Shown here: in pieces, positions 17,326-26,142 of the stretch
How positions within the stretch are numbered: the stretch's first letter is position 1
Layout of the letters: every line of letters starts with the position of its first letter
The notes under the pieces: model-generated
What the model was told of the DNA's origin: nothing
The model's input: only the letters and a program-made list of their open reading frames with translations
Database searches by the model: none
Source: Rhizobium sp. 18065
Lineage (GTDB): Bacteria; Pseudomonadota; Alphaproteobacteria; Rhizobiales; Rhizobiaceae
Reading direction: 5' to 3'
Assembly: GCF_902706095.1 (NCBI RefSeq)
Contig: NZ_CACSJP010000006.1
Span: 1 to 64,000 of the forward strand
DNA length: 64,000 bases
Program-made: the position numbers and the translations under genes

Positions 17326-18520
17326 AACGATCAAGCTTGCGCTTCGCGCGATTACCCGCAACCTGCTGCGCTCGTTCCTGACCGTGCTGGGCGTCGTGAT
17401 CGGTGTTGCTGCGGTCATCGCCATGGTGACGATCGGCAATGGTACGACCGCACAGGTGACGTCGGAGATCTCCAAACTCGGGACCAATCTTCTGTTTGTC
17501 CGTCCCGGCCAGTTCGGCCCCGGCCGTGCCAGCGCGGATGCGAAGAAATTCTCCGAACGCGATGTCGACGCGATCCGCGACCAGATCAGCGGCCTGAGGG
17601 CTGTCGCCGGCGTCAATCAATCCAGCCAGACGGTGATCTTCGGCGGAGAAAGCCGGGCAACGACCATTGTCGGCACGGTCGGCGACTATCTTGTTGCACA
17701 GGACTGGACGCTTGCCACCGGCCGCACTTTCCTTGCCTCGGAAGAACGTGGCGGACAGGCCGTCTGCCTGATCGGCGAGACTGTACGCTCCAAGCTGTTC
17801 GGCTCGACACCGGCGCTCGAGCAGACTATCCGCGTCGACAATGTCGCCTGCGAAATCATCGGCACGCTGTCGAAGAAGGGCCAGAGCGGCATGGGCAGCG
17901 ACCAGGACGATGTGGTGATGATGCCGCTCAAGGTGTTCCAGCGGCGAATCGGCGGATCACAGGATGTATCCAGCATCATGCTGTCGGCTGAAAACGGCGT
18001 CTCCACGTCCAAGGTACAGGCCAGCGTCGAATTGTTGCTAAGGGAGCGTCGCAAGATCGTTTCCGGGCGCGAAGACGATTTCAGCGTCAACGACATGACG
18101 CAGATGGCAGCCACCCTGACCGGTACCACGACATTGATGACCGGCCTGCTCGGAGCGGTGGCGGCGGTCTCGCTGCTGGTCGGCGGTATCGGCATCATGA
18201 ACATCATGCTGGTTTCGGTTACCGAACGGACGCGCGAGATCGGCATCCGGCTGGCGATCGGCGCGGTGGAAAGCCAGGTGCTGATGCAGTTTCTCGTCGA
18301 GGCCGTGACGCTCTCCGTGTTTGGCGGCGTGGTGGGTATCGTGCTGGGGCTGACGATCGCCTATACGGCCGTCAGCCTGATGTCCGTCCCGTTTGTTGCC
18401 AGCCCGTCGATCGTTCTGCTGGCCTTCGCATTCTCGGCAATCATCGGCATGGTCTTCGGCTATTTTCCAGCGAGACGCGCGGCGCAGTTGAACCCAATCG
18501 AGGCATTGCGGCACGAATAA
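17315..18520 (+). CDS. MacB/FtsX-like ABC transporter permease
   Basis: A 401-residue permease. The first transmembrane helix is at about residues 17-40 (SFLTVLGVVIGVAAVIAM), followed by the large periplasmic MacB_PCD domain (about 45-245). Three further helices form the FtsX domain (GGIGIMNIMLVSVTERTREIG near 290). Family members act by mechanotransmission: ATP use drives movements of the periplasmic domain that push substrates through a TolC duct. The start overlaps the ATPase gene, giving strict operon order adaptor-ATPase-permease. Confidence 0.92.
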   Translation: MFTETIKLALRAITRNLLRSFLTVLGVVIGVAAVIAMVTIGNGTTAQVTSEISKLGTNLLFVRPGQFGPGRASADAKKFSERDVDAIRDQISGLRAVAGVNQSSQTVIFGGESRATTIVGTVGDYLVAQDWTLATGRTFLASEERGGQAVCLIGETVRSKLFGSTPALEQTIRVDNVACEIIGTLSKKGQSGMGSDQDDVVMMPLKVFQRRIGGSQDVSSIMLSAENGVSTSKVQASVELLLRERRKIVSGREDDFSVNDMTQMAATLTGTTTLMTGLLGAVAAVSLLVGGIGIMNIMLVSVTERTREIGIRLAIGAVESQVLMQFLVEAVTLSVFGGVVGIVLGLTIAYTAVSLMSVPFVASPSIVLLAFAFSAIIGMVFGYFPARRAAQLNPIEALRHE

Positions 18521-18572
18521 TTCCATCGAGCCTTCTCAAACTTCCGGCATTCATCAAAGCCGACCGAGCACC

Positions 18573-18631
18573 CTGATATATCAGCCCGACTTGCCATTCC
18601 ATCTGCGACATGCCACAGCTTGGTATATCAG
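18573..18631. promoter_or_regulatory. palindrome and half-repeat in the GntR promoter
   Basis: CTGATATATCAG at 18573-18584 is a perfect 12-base palindrome. The right half recurs as TATATCAG at 18624-18631, just ahead of the ribosome site. Spacing between the repeats is 47 bases. Location directly upstream of a GntR-FCD gene makes an autoregulatory operator the natural reading. This is inference. Confidence 0.45.
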
Positions 18632-18641
18632 TGGAGCGCGC

Positions 18642-19265
18642 ATGCAGAACAAAAGCCCCTCGCAAAGCCATCTCGCCTATCTCGAGCTTGAACGGCAGAT
18701 CGTCATGCTCAGGCTCAAGCCAGGTGCTACGGTCAGCGAAAGGGAACTGATCGAGGCGTCCGGTTTCGGACGAACGCCGGTCCGCGAGGCCATTCAAAAG
18801 CTGGAGTGGCAGGGTCTGATGCTGGTTCGTCCGCGTGTCGGGCTGCAGATCTCCGAGATCAAACCCTACGATCATCGGGCAATCATGGCGGTTCGCCTAC
18901 GCCTCGAACCCTATGCCGTCCGGCTTGCGGCCGAGTCCGCCAATGCCGAGGTCAAGTCCGCCCTTGCCGACTGCGCCACCGCCATGACGACCGCCGCGAC
19001 TGCCGGCGATTTCGATGCCTTCCTCAGGGCCGACAAGGTTTTCGACGTGCTGATCGAGAGCGCCTGTCCGAACTGTTTCCTGACCACAGCACTCGCGCCG
19101 CTGCAGACCCATTCGCGGCGCCTCTGGTACAGCACAGCGACCGTGGAAAAGATGGATCAATCGGTATCGATGCATGTCGCGGTAATCCGCGCCGTCCAAC
19201 AGGATAAAGGCGTCGAGGCTGAACGCGCCACGGCCAATCTGATCGGCTATCTCAGCGAAAACTGA
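18642..19265 (+). CDS. GntR family transcriptional regulator (FCD domain)
   Basis: A 207-residue regulator. The winged helix-turn-helix is at about residues 10-70, with GRTPVREAIQKLEWQGLM. An FCD domain follows, with helices containing RLRLEPYAVRLA and SVSMHVAVIRAV. ATG 18642 is preferred over an upstream in-frame ATG because GGAG (18633-18636) sits 5 bases before it. It is about 120 bases downstream of the MacB-like permease on the same strand and has its own promoter palindrome. Its target may be itself, the efflux operon or distant genes. Confidence 0.88.
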   Translation: MQNKSPSQSHLAYLELERQIVMLRLKPGATVSERELIEASGFGRTPVREAIQKLEWQGLMLVRPRVGLQISEIKPYDHRAIMAVRLRLEPYAVRLAAESANAEVKSALADCATAMTTAATAGDFDAFLRADKVFDVLIESACPNCFLTTALAPLQTHSRRLWYSTATVEKMDQSVSMHVAVIRAVQQDKGVEAERATANLIGYLSEN

Positions 19266-19277
19266 CGCCCTTTATTG

Positions 19278-19304
19278 AAAACGCCCGGACAAGCCGGGCG
19301 TTTT
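19278..19304. terminator. bidirectional rho-independent terminator
   Basis: An 11-base perfect stem (AAAACGCCCGG at 19278-19288 with CCGGGCGTTTT at 19294-19304) and loop ACAAG. The A run on one side and T run on the other allow it to stop transcripts from the GntR gene (plus) and from the ferredoxin-NADP reductase gene (minus), which converge here. Confidence 0.88.
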
Positions 19305-19325
19305 CATCTCACTATCGTTTCGAGC

Positions 19326-20138
19326 TTAGCCGACGAAGGCGCGCTCGATAACGAACTCGGCCGGCTTGTTGTTGGCGCCTTCCGACAGACCCGCCTTTTC
19401 AAGGATCACCTTGGTATCCTTCAGCATGGCTGTCGAACCGCAGATCATGCCTCGGTCGATGGCCGGATCGAGCGTCGGCACGCCAAGATCGGCAAACATC
19501 TTGCCGTTTTCCATCAGGTCGGTGATACGGCCCATGAACGGATAGTTTTCGCGGGTCACCGTCGCATAGTGCTTCAGCTTGTCACCGACGACTTCAGCCA
19601 GAAACTCGTGGTTCCTGATTTCCTCGACCAGGTCGAAGCCGTATTTCAGCTCGGCAACATCGCGGCAGGTGTGGGTGAGGATGACTTCCTCGAACTTCTC
19701 ATAGGTTTCCGGATCGCGGATCAGGCTGGCAAAAGGTGCGATCCCGGTACCGGTCGAAAACATGTAGAGCCGCTTGCCGGGGGTCAACGCGTCGAGCACC
19801 AGAGTGCCGGTCGACTTCTTGCGCATCAGAACCTTGTCACCCGGCTGAATGCGCTGCAGGTGCTGGGTCAGCGGACCATCCTGAACCTTGATCGAGAAGA
19901 ATTCGAGTTCTTCGTCCCAGGACGGGCTGGCAATGGAATAGGCACGATAAATCGGCTTTCCTTCGACCATCAGGCCGATCATGGCGAATTCGCCCGAGCG
20001 GAAGCGGAAACCTGCCGGACGGGTCATGCGGAAGCGGAACAGATGGTCGGTATAATGCGTCACGCTCAGAACCGTTTCGGCATAGACGCCGTCGGGCACG
20101 ATCATTTCGGCATTGTCGGTCTTCACAAGAGCATTCAT
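19326..20138 (-). CDS. fpr: ferredoxin--NADP(+) reductase
   Basis: A 270-residue flavoenzyme that exchanges electrons between NADPH and ferredoxin or flavodoxin. The FAD motif RAYSIASPS is near residue 60, and the nucleotide-binding GTGIAPFASL is near residue 115. The C-terminus ERAFVG is typical of the bacterial subclass I enzymes. It lies downstream of the sulfite reductase genes on the same strand after a 169-base gap. Supplying electrons to siroheme reductase or to oxidative-stress defence is plausible. Its own promoter in the gap is likely. Confidence 0.93.
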   Translation of the reverse strand: MNALVKTDNAEMIVPDGVYAETVLSVTHYTDHLFRFRMTRPAGFRFRSGEFAMIGLMVEGKPIYRAYSIASPSWDEELEFFSIKVQDGPLTQHLQRIQPGDKVLMRKKSTGTLVLDALTPGKRLYMFSTGTGIAPFASLIRDPETYEKFEEVILTHTCRDVAELKYGFDLVEEIRNHEFLAEVVGDKLKHYATVTRENYPFMGRITDLMENGKMFADLGVPTLDPAIDRGMICGSTAMLKDTKVILEKAGLSEGANNKPAEFVIERAFVG

Positions 20139-20307
20139 AGGCTGTCGGTCCTATCGTTCGGTCACGTGGGGCAGCCTATAAAGCAGACTTCGCCATTCCA
20201 CAATTCAGCCGGCATGCAGTTTTTGCAGCCATGGGATGCCTGAAAGCAAAGGCAGCGTCCTTGACCCCGGTCAAATCGCCGCCATCACATAGGCTATTTA
20301 TTATATT

Positions 20308-20820
20308 TCAGGCGCCGGTCGAGCCGATCCGGCGCCAGCTATAGCCGGCAGCAGCCTTGGAAGACCGCGCCGTTGGCTGATATTGCTGGGCCACGCCCAT
20401 CAGACAGTGTTCGTCCAGCCGTTTCAGCGCAGTTTCATTGGTCACGGCAAAGCTGTCGAAACCGGTGCGCAGCATCAAGGGCACCTGATCGATCAACACG
20501 TCGCCAACCGCACGCAATTCACCCTGATAGTCGAGGCGTTCACGCAGCAGGCTCGCATGGCTGAAACCACGACCATCACTGAACGCCGGGAAGGCAATGG
20601 CAATCAGGGCGATGCGGTCGAGATAAGGTTCGAGCTTGCTCACGTCATCGGCCGGTGCGACCAGAACACCCAAGCCACCCTCATTGGTATCGGCTGCCGC
20701 CGCCAGGAAGGCGTCGAGGCCGCGGATCGGCGTTTCGCCCTCGCCTGCCTTCACATCGTCAGTTTCGATGACCCAGGCATCCTTGGCGACAAAGCCGGTT
20801 TCTTTCCAAATCTTGGTCAT
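20308..20820 (-). CDS. DUF934 domain-containing protein of the sulfite reductase operon
   Basis: A 170-residue protein of the DUF934 family, whose genes typically adjoin cysI in alpha- and betaproteobacteria. Recognisable segments are GVLVAPADDVSKLEPYLDRIALIAIAF and the motif FSDGRGFSHASLLRERLDY near residue 80. The biochemical role is not settled; an accessory role in sulfur assimilation is inferred from linkage. ATG 20820 is preferred to 20832 because AAGGA is 11 bases ahead of it but directly abuts the earlier one. The last codons encode a strong GC hairpin. Confidence 0.85.
   Translation of the reverse strand: MTKIWKETGFVAKDAWVIETDDVKAGEGETPIRGLDAFLAAAADTNEGGLGVLVAPADDVSKLEPYLDRIALIAIAFPAFSDGRGFSHASLLRERLDYQGELRAVGDVLIDQVPLMLRTGFDSFAVTNETALKRLDEHCLMGVAQQYQPTARSSKAAAGYSWRRIGSTGA
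20311..20336 (-). terminator. hairpin at the very end of the DUF934 coding region
   Basis: GGCGCCGG at 20311-20318 pairs perfectly with CCGGCGCC at 20329-20336, directly before the TGA stop. On the minus strand an AT-rich but not T-run tail follows (AAATATAATAAATA). It may serve as a terminator or 3' mRNA stabiliser. Confidence 0.4.
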
Positions 20821-20834
20821 GGTCTCAGTCATCC

Positions 20835-22505
20835 TTACGCGGCTTCCGCCGTCGCGCCGTAGAGGGCATCCTTGAACGGCTTGGGGCCGACGCGACGATA
20901 GGCCAGAAGGAAGGTTTCCTTCGGATCAAGGCGCAGGCCAAGATAGGTATCGACGATGGTCTCGATGGCGTCGGTCACCTTTTCCGGCTCGAAACCGCGG
21001 CCGATGATCTCGCCGATCGACGAGTTCTCGTCACCGGAACCGCCCAGCGTGATCTGATAGAGTTCGGCACCCTTCTTCTCGACACCCAAAAGGCCGATAT
21101 GGCCGACATGGTGATGACCGCAGGCATTGATGCAGCCGGAAATCTTGATCTTCAACTCGCCGATTTCCGCCTGGCGCGCCTGGGAGCCGAAGCGCAGCGA
21201 GATTTCCTGGGCCACCGGGATCGACCGAGCATTGGCCAAAGCGCAGTAGTCCAGGCCCGGACAGGCAATCATGTCGGTGATCAAGCCGGCATTGGCTGTG
21301 GCCAGGCCTGACTTCTCCAGCGCCTGATAAACCGCGTAGAGATCGCCCATGGCGACATGCGGCAAGATCAGGTTCTGCTCGTGGCTGACGCGGATCTCGT
21401 CAAATGCGTAGCGTTCGGCGATCTCGGCGACCAGATCCATCTGCGCATCCGATGCATCTCCCGGCGTGCCGCCGATCGGCTTCAGGGAGATCGTGACCAT
21501 GCCGTAATCAGGATGGCTGTGCGGCTGGACATTCTGTCCGACCCACGTAGCGAAGGCCGCATCGGCTTTCTTGGCGCGGGCGAGTGCTTCCCAGCCTTCG
21601 GCACGATCGGCGAGAGCCGGCGGCGCGAAATAGGCCTCGATCGACCGAATATCGGCCTCCGGCAGCTTCAGTTCGCTGTCGCGGATCTGGTCGAACTCAA
21701 CCTCGACCTGGCGGGTCAGTTCCTCGACGCCGGTCTCATGCACGAGAATCTTGATGCGGGCCTTGTACTTGTTGTCGCGGCGACCATTGAGATTGTAGAC
21801 GCGGACAATCGCCGTGACATAGGTCAGCAGATCGGCCTCCGGCAGGAAGTCGCGGATCTTCTTGGCGATCAGCGGCGTGCGGCCCTGGCCACCACCGACA
21901 TAGACGGCGAAGCCGAGTTCACCCGCTTCGTTCTTCTTCAGATGCAGGCCGATGTCGTGCACCTGGATGGCCGCACGGTCGCTCGGCGCGCCGGTGACGG
22001 CGATCTTGAACTTGCGCGGCAGGAAGGAAAATTCAGGATGCAGCGACGACCACTGGCGCAGGATTTCGGCGTAGGGGCGCGGGTCGGCGACCTCGTCAGC
22101 GGCAGCACCGGCGAAATGGTCGGCCGTGACGTTGCGAATGCAGTTGCCGGAGGTCTGGATGGCGTGCATTTCGACACTGGCCAACTCGCTCAGGATATCC
22201 GGCGTGTCGGACAGTTTCGGCCAGTTGTACTGGATGTTCTGGCGGGTGGTGAAATGGCCATAGCCGCGATCATACTTGCGGGCGATGTGGGCCAGCATGC
22301 GCATCTGCTTCGCGTTCAGCGTGCCATAGGGAATTGCGACGCGCAGCATGTAGGCGTGAAGCTGCAGATAGACGCCATTCATCAGGCGCAGCGGCTTGAA
22401 AGCGTCCTCGGCCAGGTCTCCCGACAGGCGGCGGTCCACCTGGTCGCGAAACTGCTCTACGCGCGCCGAAACGAAGGCGTGGTCGAATTCATCGTAACGA
22501 TACAT
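20835..22505 (-). CDS. cysI: nitrite/sulfite reductase hemoprotein subunit
   Basis: A 556-residue siroheme/4Fe-4S reductase that takes sulfite to sulfide (or nitrite to ammonia). The cluster ligands are visible as CPGLDYC (C-x5-C) and GCINACGHH (C-x3-C) in the C-terminal half. The siroheme and anion site includes the repeat pairs GHFTTRQNIQYNW and IRVSHEQNLILPHV. The operon with cysG makes the sulfite role more likely. A GAGG ribosome site precedes the ATG. Only 2 bases separate its stop from the longest DUF934 frame. Confidence 0.93.
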   Translation of the reverse strand: MYRYDEFDHAFVSARVEQFRDQVDRRLSGDLAEDAFKPLRLMNGVYLQLHAYMLRVAIPYGTLNAKQMRMLAHIARKYDRGYGHFTTRQNIQYNWPKLSDTPDILSELASVEMHAIQTSGNCIRNVTADHFAGAAADEVADPRPYAEILRQWSSLHPEFSFLPRKFKIAVTGAPSDRAAIQVHDIGLHLKKNEAGELGFAVYVGGGQGRTPLIAKKIRDFLPEADLLTYVTAIVRVYNLNGRRDNKYKARIKILVHETGVEELTRQVEVEFDQIRDSELKLPEADIRSIEAYFAPPALADRAEGWEALARAKKADAAFATWVGQNVQPHSHPDYGMVTISLKPIGGTPGDASDAQMDLVAEIAERYAFDEIRVSHEQNLILPHVAMGDLYAVYQALEKSGLATANAGLITDMIACPGLDYCALANARSIPVAQEISLRFGSQARQAEIGELKIKISGCINACGHHHVGHIGLLGVEKKGAELYQITLGGSGDENSSIGEIIGRGFEPEKVTDAIETIVDTYLGLRLDPKETFLLAYRRVGPKPFKDALYGATAEAA

Positions 22506-22521
22506 ATCTTACCTCAGGCCT

Positions 22522-22836
22522 TTAGGCGGCAATGAATGCGGGGTCGGCATAACCATGACCCTCGGCATATGCAATGGTGGGTCCTTCTGCGCGGATGCGT
22601 TCACGAAGGCGCAGCGGACGGAGAAGGCCGTCTTTTTCCTCAATGTCGATGACGTTGACATCGACAACGAGGTTGCTGGCGAAAGCCTGCTTGCCGGCGA
22701 CTTCCAGTGCGTCGACTGCTTCTGCATGGCGTGCGACAAAAGCATCCTGCAGACGTTCGGTCCATTTGCCGTTGGCATCAAGCCAGACAGCGATGCCGTC
22801 GCTCAGCCGGTTGGCGGTCAAGACTTTGTCAGCCAT
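22522..22836 (-). CDS. DUF2849 domain-containing protein
   Basis: A 104-residue protein found between cysG and cysI. Visible segments are VLTANRLSDGIAVWLDANGKW at the start and the C-terminal YAEGHGYADPAFIAA. The family recurs in sulfite reductase operons of alphaproteobacteria, but its activity is unknown to me. It begins 2 bases after the cysG stop and lies 16 bases from cysI, so it is certainly within the operon. Confidence 0.85.
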   Translation of the reverse strand: MADKVLTANRLSDGIAVWLDANGKWTERLQDAFVARHAEAVDALEVAGKQAFASNLVVDVNVIDIEEKDGLLRPLRLRERIRAEGPTIAYAEGHGYADPAFIAA

Positions 22837-22838
22837 GG

Positions 22839-24281
22839 TCAGTTCCTCACAGTTTCAAGTTCAGCCGACTGGCGCGCACCGAGCGGTTCGGAGCGGCTGA
22901 AGTCAGCGCCGGCAACAGCGTCGCCGATAATTACCATTACCGGCCCGGTCAGCTCAGTACGGGCTTCCAGTCCGGGCAATTCCTTCAAGGTGCCATGCAT
23001 CCGGCGACTGTCGCGACGGCCAGCATTCTCGACGACGGCGACCGTCGTATCCTCGGCGAGGCCTGCGGCCATCAGCCGTTCCGCGACGGAAGCAGCAACT
23101 GTCCGACCCATATAGACGGCAACAGTCGTACCCGACAGTGCAAGGCGCGCCCAATCCGGCAGAATATCGCCATTGAGATCGTGACCGGTGGTGAAGACCA
23201 GCGAGGACGATACGCCGCGCAGGGTCAGCGGCAGCTCAAAATCGGCAGCTGCGGCGAATGCCGAGGTAACGCCCGGGACAATTTCATAAGGGATGCCGGC
23301 ATGGCGCAGCGCCGCCATTTCCTCCCCTGCCCGACCGAAAATCAGCGGATCGCCGGATTTCAGCCGAACTACACGCTTTCCTTCGCGTCCGAGTTCGACC
23401 AGCAGGTCATTGATCTCGTCCTGCGACTTGGAATGGCAGCCCTTGCGCTTACCAACGGGGATACGGTCGGCATCGCGTCGGCCCATGTCGACCACTTCAC
23501 GCGGCACCAAGGCGTCATAGACGATGACATCGCATTCCATCATCAAACGGTGCGCCCGCAACGTCAGCAGATCTTCGGCACCTGGACCGGCACCGACCAG
23601 GAACACCCGGCCCTCGCCCTCGGATGCAGCAGTCGCCCGCAACAGTCGCGTAGCCTCGCGCCGGGCCTGGCTGACATCATCCGCCTCGACCGCATCGGCG
23701 ACCTTGCCCTTGAAGAAGTCACGCCAGAAAAGACGGCGAGCCACGCCACGGGGCACCAGCCGATCGACCGCACCGCGGTAGGAATTGGCCAGGCGGCCGA
23801 GCTTGCCAAGCGAACGTGGCAGCAGGCGATCAATATCGGCACGAATCATCTGCGCCAGAACAGGCCCAACGCCCTCCGTACCGATGGCAACCGCGATCGG
23901 AGCGCGATTGACCAGAGCAGGCGTGTAGAAATCGCAATAGTCGGGCTGATCGACGGCATTGGCCGGGATGCGAGCATCACGCGCAGCAGCGACGATATCG
24001 CGGTCGAGCGCCGCATTGCCGGTGGCGGCAAACACCAACCTTGCGCCATCGACCTGATCGGCGGCGAACGGTCCACCAATCCGGACAATTTCATGCTGGG
24101 CAAGAAAGGCCGCATAGTCGGCTTCGGGCGCTGCGGTGTAGGCGACGATCCGCACTTTGGTGTTTTTCAGCAACCGCACCTTGGCATAGGCTTCAGCGCC
24201 ATCGCCAAAAACGGCGGCGACCGCATTCTCGACCTTGAAAAAGGCCGGAAAAACCGAAAGCTGTGTGTCGTTCTCTGCCAT
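22839..24281 (-). CDS. cysG: siroheme synthase (precorrin-2 dehydrogenase/ferrochelatase and uroporphyrinogen-III C-methyltransferase)
   Basis: A 480-residue fusion that makes siroheme, the cofactor of the sulfite reductase encoded two genes downstream. The N-terminal dehydrogenase/chelatase part spans about residues 1-205 (LSVFPAFFKVENAVAAVFG). The C-terminal methyltransferase has VFLVGAGPGAEDLLTLRA, the SUMT signature GDPLIFGRAGEEM and FTTGHDLNG. ATG 24281 gives MAENDTQ; an extension of 11 codons upstream is open but has no support. As first gene of the set, its upstream region (24282-24561) should hold the operon promoter. Confidence 0.94.
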   Translation of the reverse strand: MAENDTQLSVFPAFFKVENAVAAVFGDGAEAYAKVRLLKNTKVRIVAYTAAPEADYAAFLAQHEIVRIGGPFAADQVDGARLVFAATGNAALDRDIVAAARDARIPANAVDQPDYCDFYTPALVNRAPIAVAIGTEGVGPVLAQMIRADIDRLLPRSLGKLGRLANSYRGAVDRLVPRGVARRLFWRDFFKGKVADAVEADDVSQARREATRLLRATAASEGEGRVFLVGAGPGAEDLLTLRAHRLMMECDVIVYDALVPREVVDMGRRDADRIPVGKRKGCHSKSQDEINDLLVELGREGKRVVRLKSGDPLIFGRAGEEMAALRHAGIPYEIVPGVTSAFAAAADFELPLTLRGVSSSLVFTTGHDLNGDILPDWARLALSGTTVAVYMGRTVAASVAERLMAAGLAEDTTVAVVENAGRRDSRRMHGTLKELPGLEARTELTGPVMVIIGDAVAGADFSRSEPLGARQSAELETVRN

Positions 24282-24561
24282 GGTCAACCCAATTCCAGTG
24301 GGCTGCACTATCACCTTTTGCGACCAGCATTTGAAGAAAGATAAATCCCTTCCCCACAGCCCGCAGGTATTTCTTTACTAGGCTTTTCGCCATTGCGAGC
24401 AAAACTCACCAGAAGCCGCAGAAACCGCGGTTCCCATGGACATTCGGCGGATCCGATCGCAGAAAATTGGAGACGGACAATGATTTCGCTTTCGGGGGCA
24501 CCGTCGAGGCCGATATGCTTGCCAATATGATTGCAGGGCAAGATAGACCGGGGGCACGACT

Positions 24562-25149
24562 TTGACGACACTCGCCATCACCAAACGCCTTCTCGATGTG
24601 ATCGAGAATGACATCCTGCCGCTGACGGCCAAAGGCGTGGCCTTGGGCAACAAGGTGTTTGGAGCCGCGGTCCTGCGCAAATCCGACTTGTCGCTGGTGG
24701 TTGCCGAGACGAACAACGAGTTGGAGAACCCGCTCTGGCACGGAGAGGTTCATACGCTCAAGCGCTTCTACGAGTTGGGGGAGCGGCCCAACACCAAGGA
24801 TCTGATTTTTCTCTCGACCCATGAACCCTGCACCATGTGCATGTCGGCCATCACCTGGGCCGGGTTCGACAATTTCTACTATTTCTTCAGCCATGAAGAC
24901 AGCCGCGATGCGTTTGCAATTCCGCACGACCTGAAAATACTCAAGGAGGTTTTCGGGCTGGAACCGGGCGGCTACCGCCGACAGAACGCCTTCTGGCTCA
25001 GCCATGCGATGATCGAGATGGTCGCGTCCGCCGACGATTCCGACCGCCCAGCCCTGTTCGAGCAGGTGAGCCGCATCCGCGCCGCCTATGACCGGCTGTC
25101 TGACACGTATCAGGCCACCAAGGGCGACAACGAAATTCCGCTCAACTGA
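24562..25149 (+). CDS. cytidine/deoxycytidylate-type deaminase with HGE motif
   Basis: A 195-residue zinc deaminase-fold protein. The zinc ligand and proton shuttle appear as H60-G61-E62, where most family members have HAE or CAE. The second zinc motif is P89-C90-T-M-C93. The only supported start is TTG at 24562: an in-frame stop lies 15 bases further up, and a GGGGG run sits 7 bases ahead. The C-terminal 90 residues (YFFSHEDSRDAF and beyond) look lineage-specific. The substrate is unknown and could be guanine, cytosine or another base. It diverges from cysG and precedes mazG by 23 bases, so the two may be co-transcribed. Confidence 0.82.
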   Translation: MTTLAITKRLLDVIENDILPLTAKGVALGNKVFGAAVLRKSDLSLVVAETNNELENPLWHGEVHTLKRFYELGERPNTKDLIFLSTHEPCTMCMSAITWAGFDNFYYFFSHEDSRDAFAIPHDLKILKEVFGLEPGGYRRQNAFWLSHAMIEMVASADDSDRPALFEQVSRIRAAYDRLSDTYQATKGDNEIPLN

Positions 25150-25172
25150 GCCAGCGAGACACAGAACAGATC

Positions 25173-26006
25173 ATGGAAGCTTCGACCGACATCACCCGCC
25201 TGCTCGACATCATGGCGGCGCTGCGCAACCCCGAGACCGGATGCCCCTGGGACATCGTCCAGACCTTCGCAACGATAAAGCCATATACGATCGAGGAGGC
25301 CTATGAAGTAGCCGATGCGATCGAGCGCAATGATCCGGACGATCTGTGCGACGAACTCGGCGATCTTCTGCTGCAGGTGGTGTTCCACGCCCGGATTGCC
25401 GAAGAGGCGGGGCTGTTCAACTTCGGCGATGTGGTCACCGCGATCACCACCAAGATGATCCGCCGGCATCCGCATGTGTTCGCCCGCTCCGACGCCGACA
25501 CGCCTGAAACGGTGAAGCTGCAATGGGATGCGATCAAACGTCAGGAGAAGCAGGAGCGCGCCGAGCGGCGGGCGCATAACGGCGCCAATGAAGACTTCAA
25601 GCAAGGCCATCTCGGCGGTGTCCAGCGAAGCTTTCCGGCTCTGACCGAAGCGCTGAAACTGCAGGAACAGGCTGCCAAGGTCGGCTTCGACTGGACCGAG
25701 GCCGAACCTATTCTCGACAAGGTCGAAGAGGAAATCGGCGAATTGCGCGAAGCGCTGAAGGCGGGCAAGCAGGACAAGATCTCGGACGAGCTAGGCGACC
25801 TGATCTTCGCGCTGGTCAATATCGGCCGCCATGTCGGCGCGGAGCCCGAACAAGCGCTGCGCGGAACGAACTCAAAATTTCGCCGTCGTTTCAATCATAT
25901 AGAAACAGAACTTCATGCGAATGGAGAAGACTTGAACGCAGCAACGCTGGAGCGGATGGAAGAACTTTGGCAGGCGGCGAAACAGATCGAACGTCGGCTC
26001 GTTTGA
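25173..26006 (+). CDS. mazG: nucleoside triphosphate pyrophosphohydrolase MazG
   Basis: MazG hydrolyses nucleoside triphosphates to monophosphates and pyrophosphate, cleaning aberrant nucleotides and influencing (p)ppGpp levels. The 277-residue protein has two MazG domains. The first shows CPWDIVQT, then EEAYEVADAI and the acidic helix DLCDELGDLLLQVVFH. The second has EEEIGELREAL and DELGDLIFALVNIGRH. The length is normal. It converges on hflX across a 125-base gap. Confidence 0.95.
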   Translation: MEASTDITRLLDIMAALRNPETGCPWDIVQTFATIKPYTIEEAYEVADAIERNDPDDLCDELGDLLLQVVFHARIAEEAGLFNFGDVVTAITTKMIRRHPHVFARSDADTPETVKLQWDAIKRQEKQERAERRAHNGANEDFKQGHLGGVQRSFPALTEALKLQEQAAKVGFDWTEAEPILDKVEEEIGELREALKAGKQDKISDELGDLIFALVNIGRHVGAEPEQALRGTNSKFRRRFNHIETELHANGEDLNAATLERMEELWQAAKQIERRLV

Positions 26007-26124
26007 GGACGAAGCGAGCGCGAAGCGCTTGATGTCCATGTTGCCGGCGCCGCAATCGTCGGAATAGCGCCTGCGACCGTTGCGGCAAGAGCTCAGCCTA
26101 CGTCCTGGTGTTAGTCAGAAAACC

Positions 26125-26142
26125 GGGAGCGCTATCGCTCCC
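26125..26142 (-). terminator. hflX: terminator hairpin enclosing the hflX stop codon
   Basis: GGGAGCG at 26125-26131 pairs with CGCTCCC at 26136-26142 around the 4-base loop CTAT. On the minus strand the TAG stop of hflX occupies this loop (26132-26134), and GGTTTTCT follows the stem. It reads as a compact intrinsic terminator that starts inside the last codons. Confidence 0.65.
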
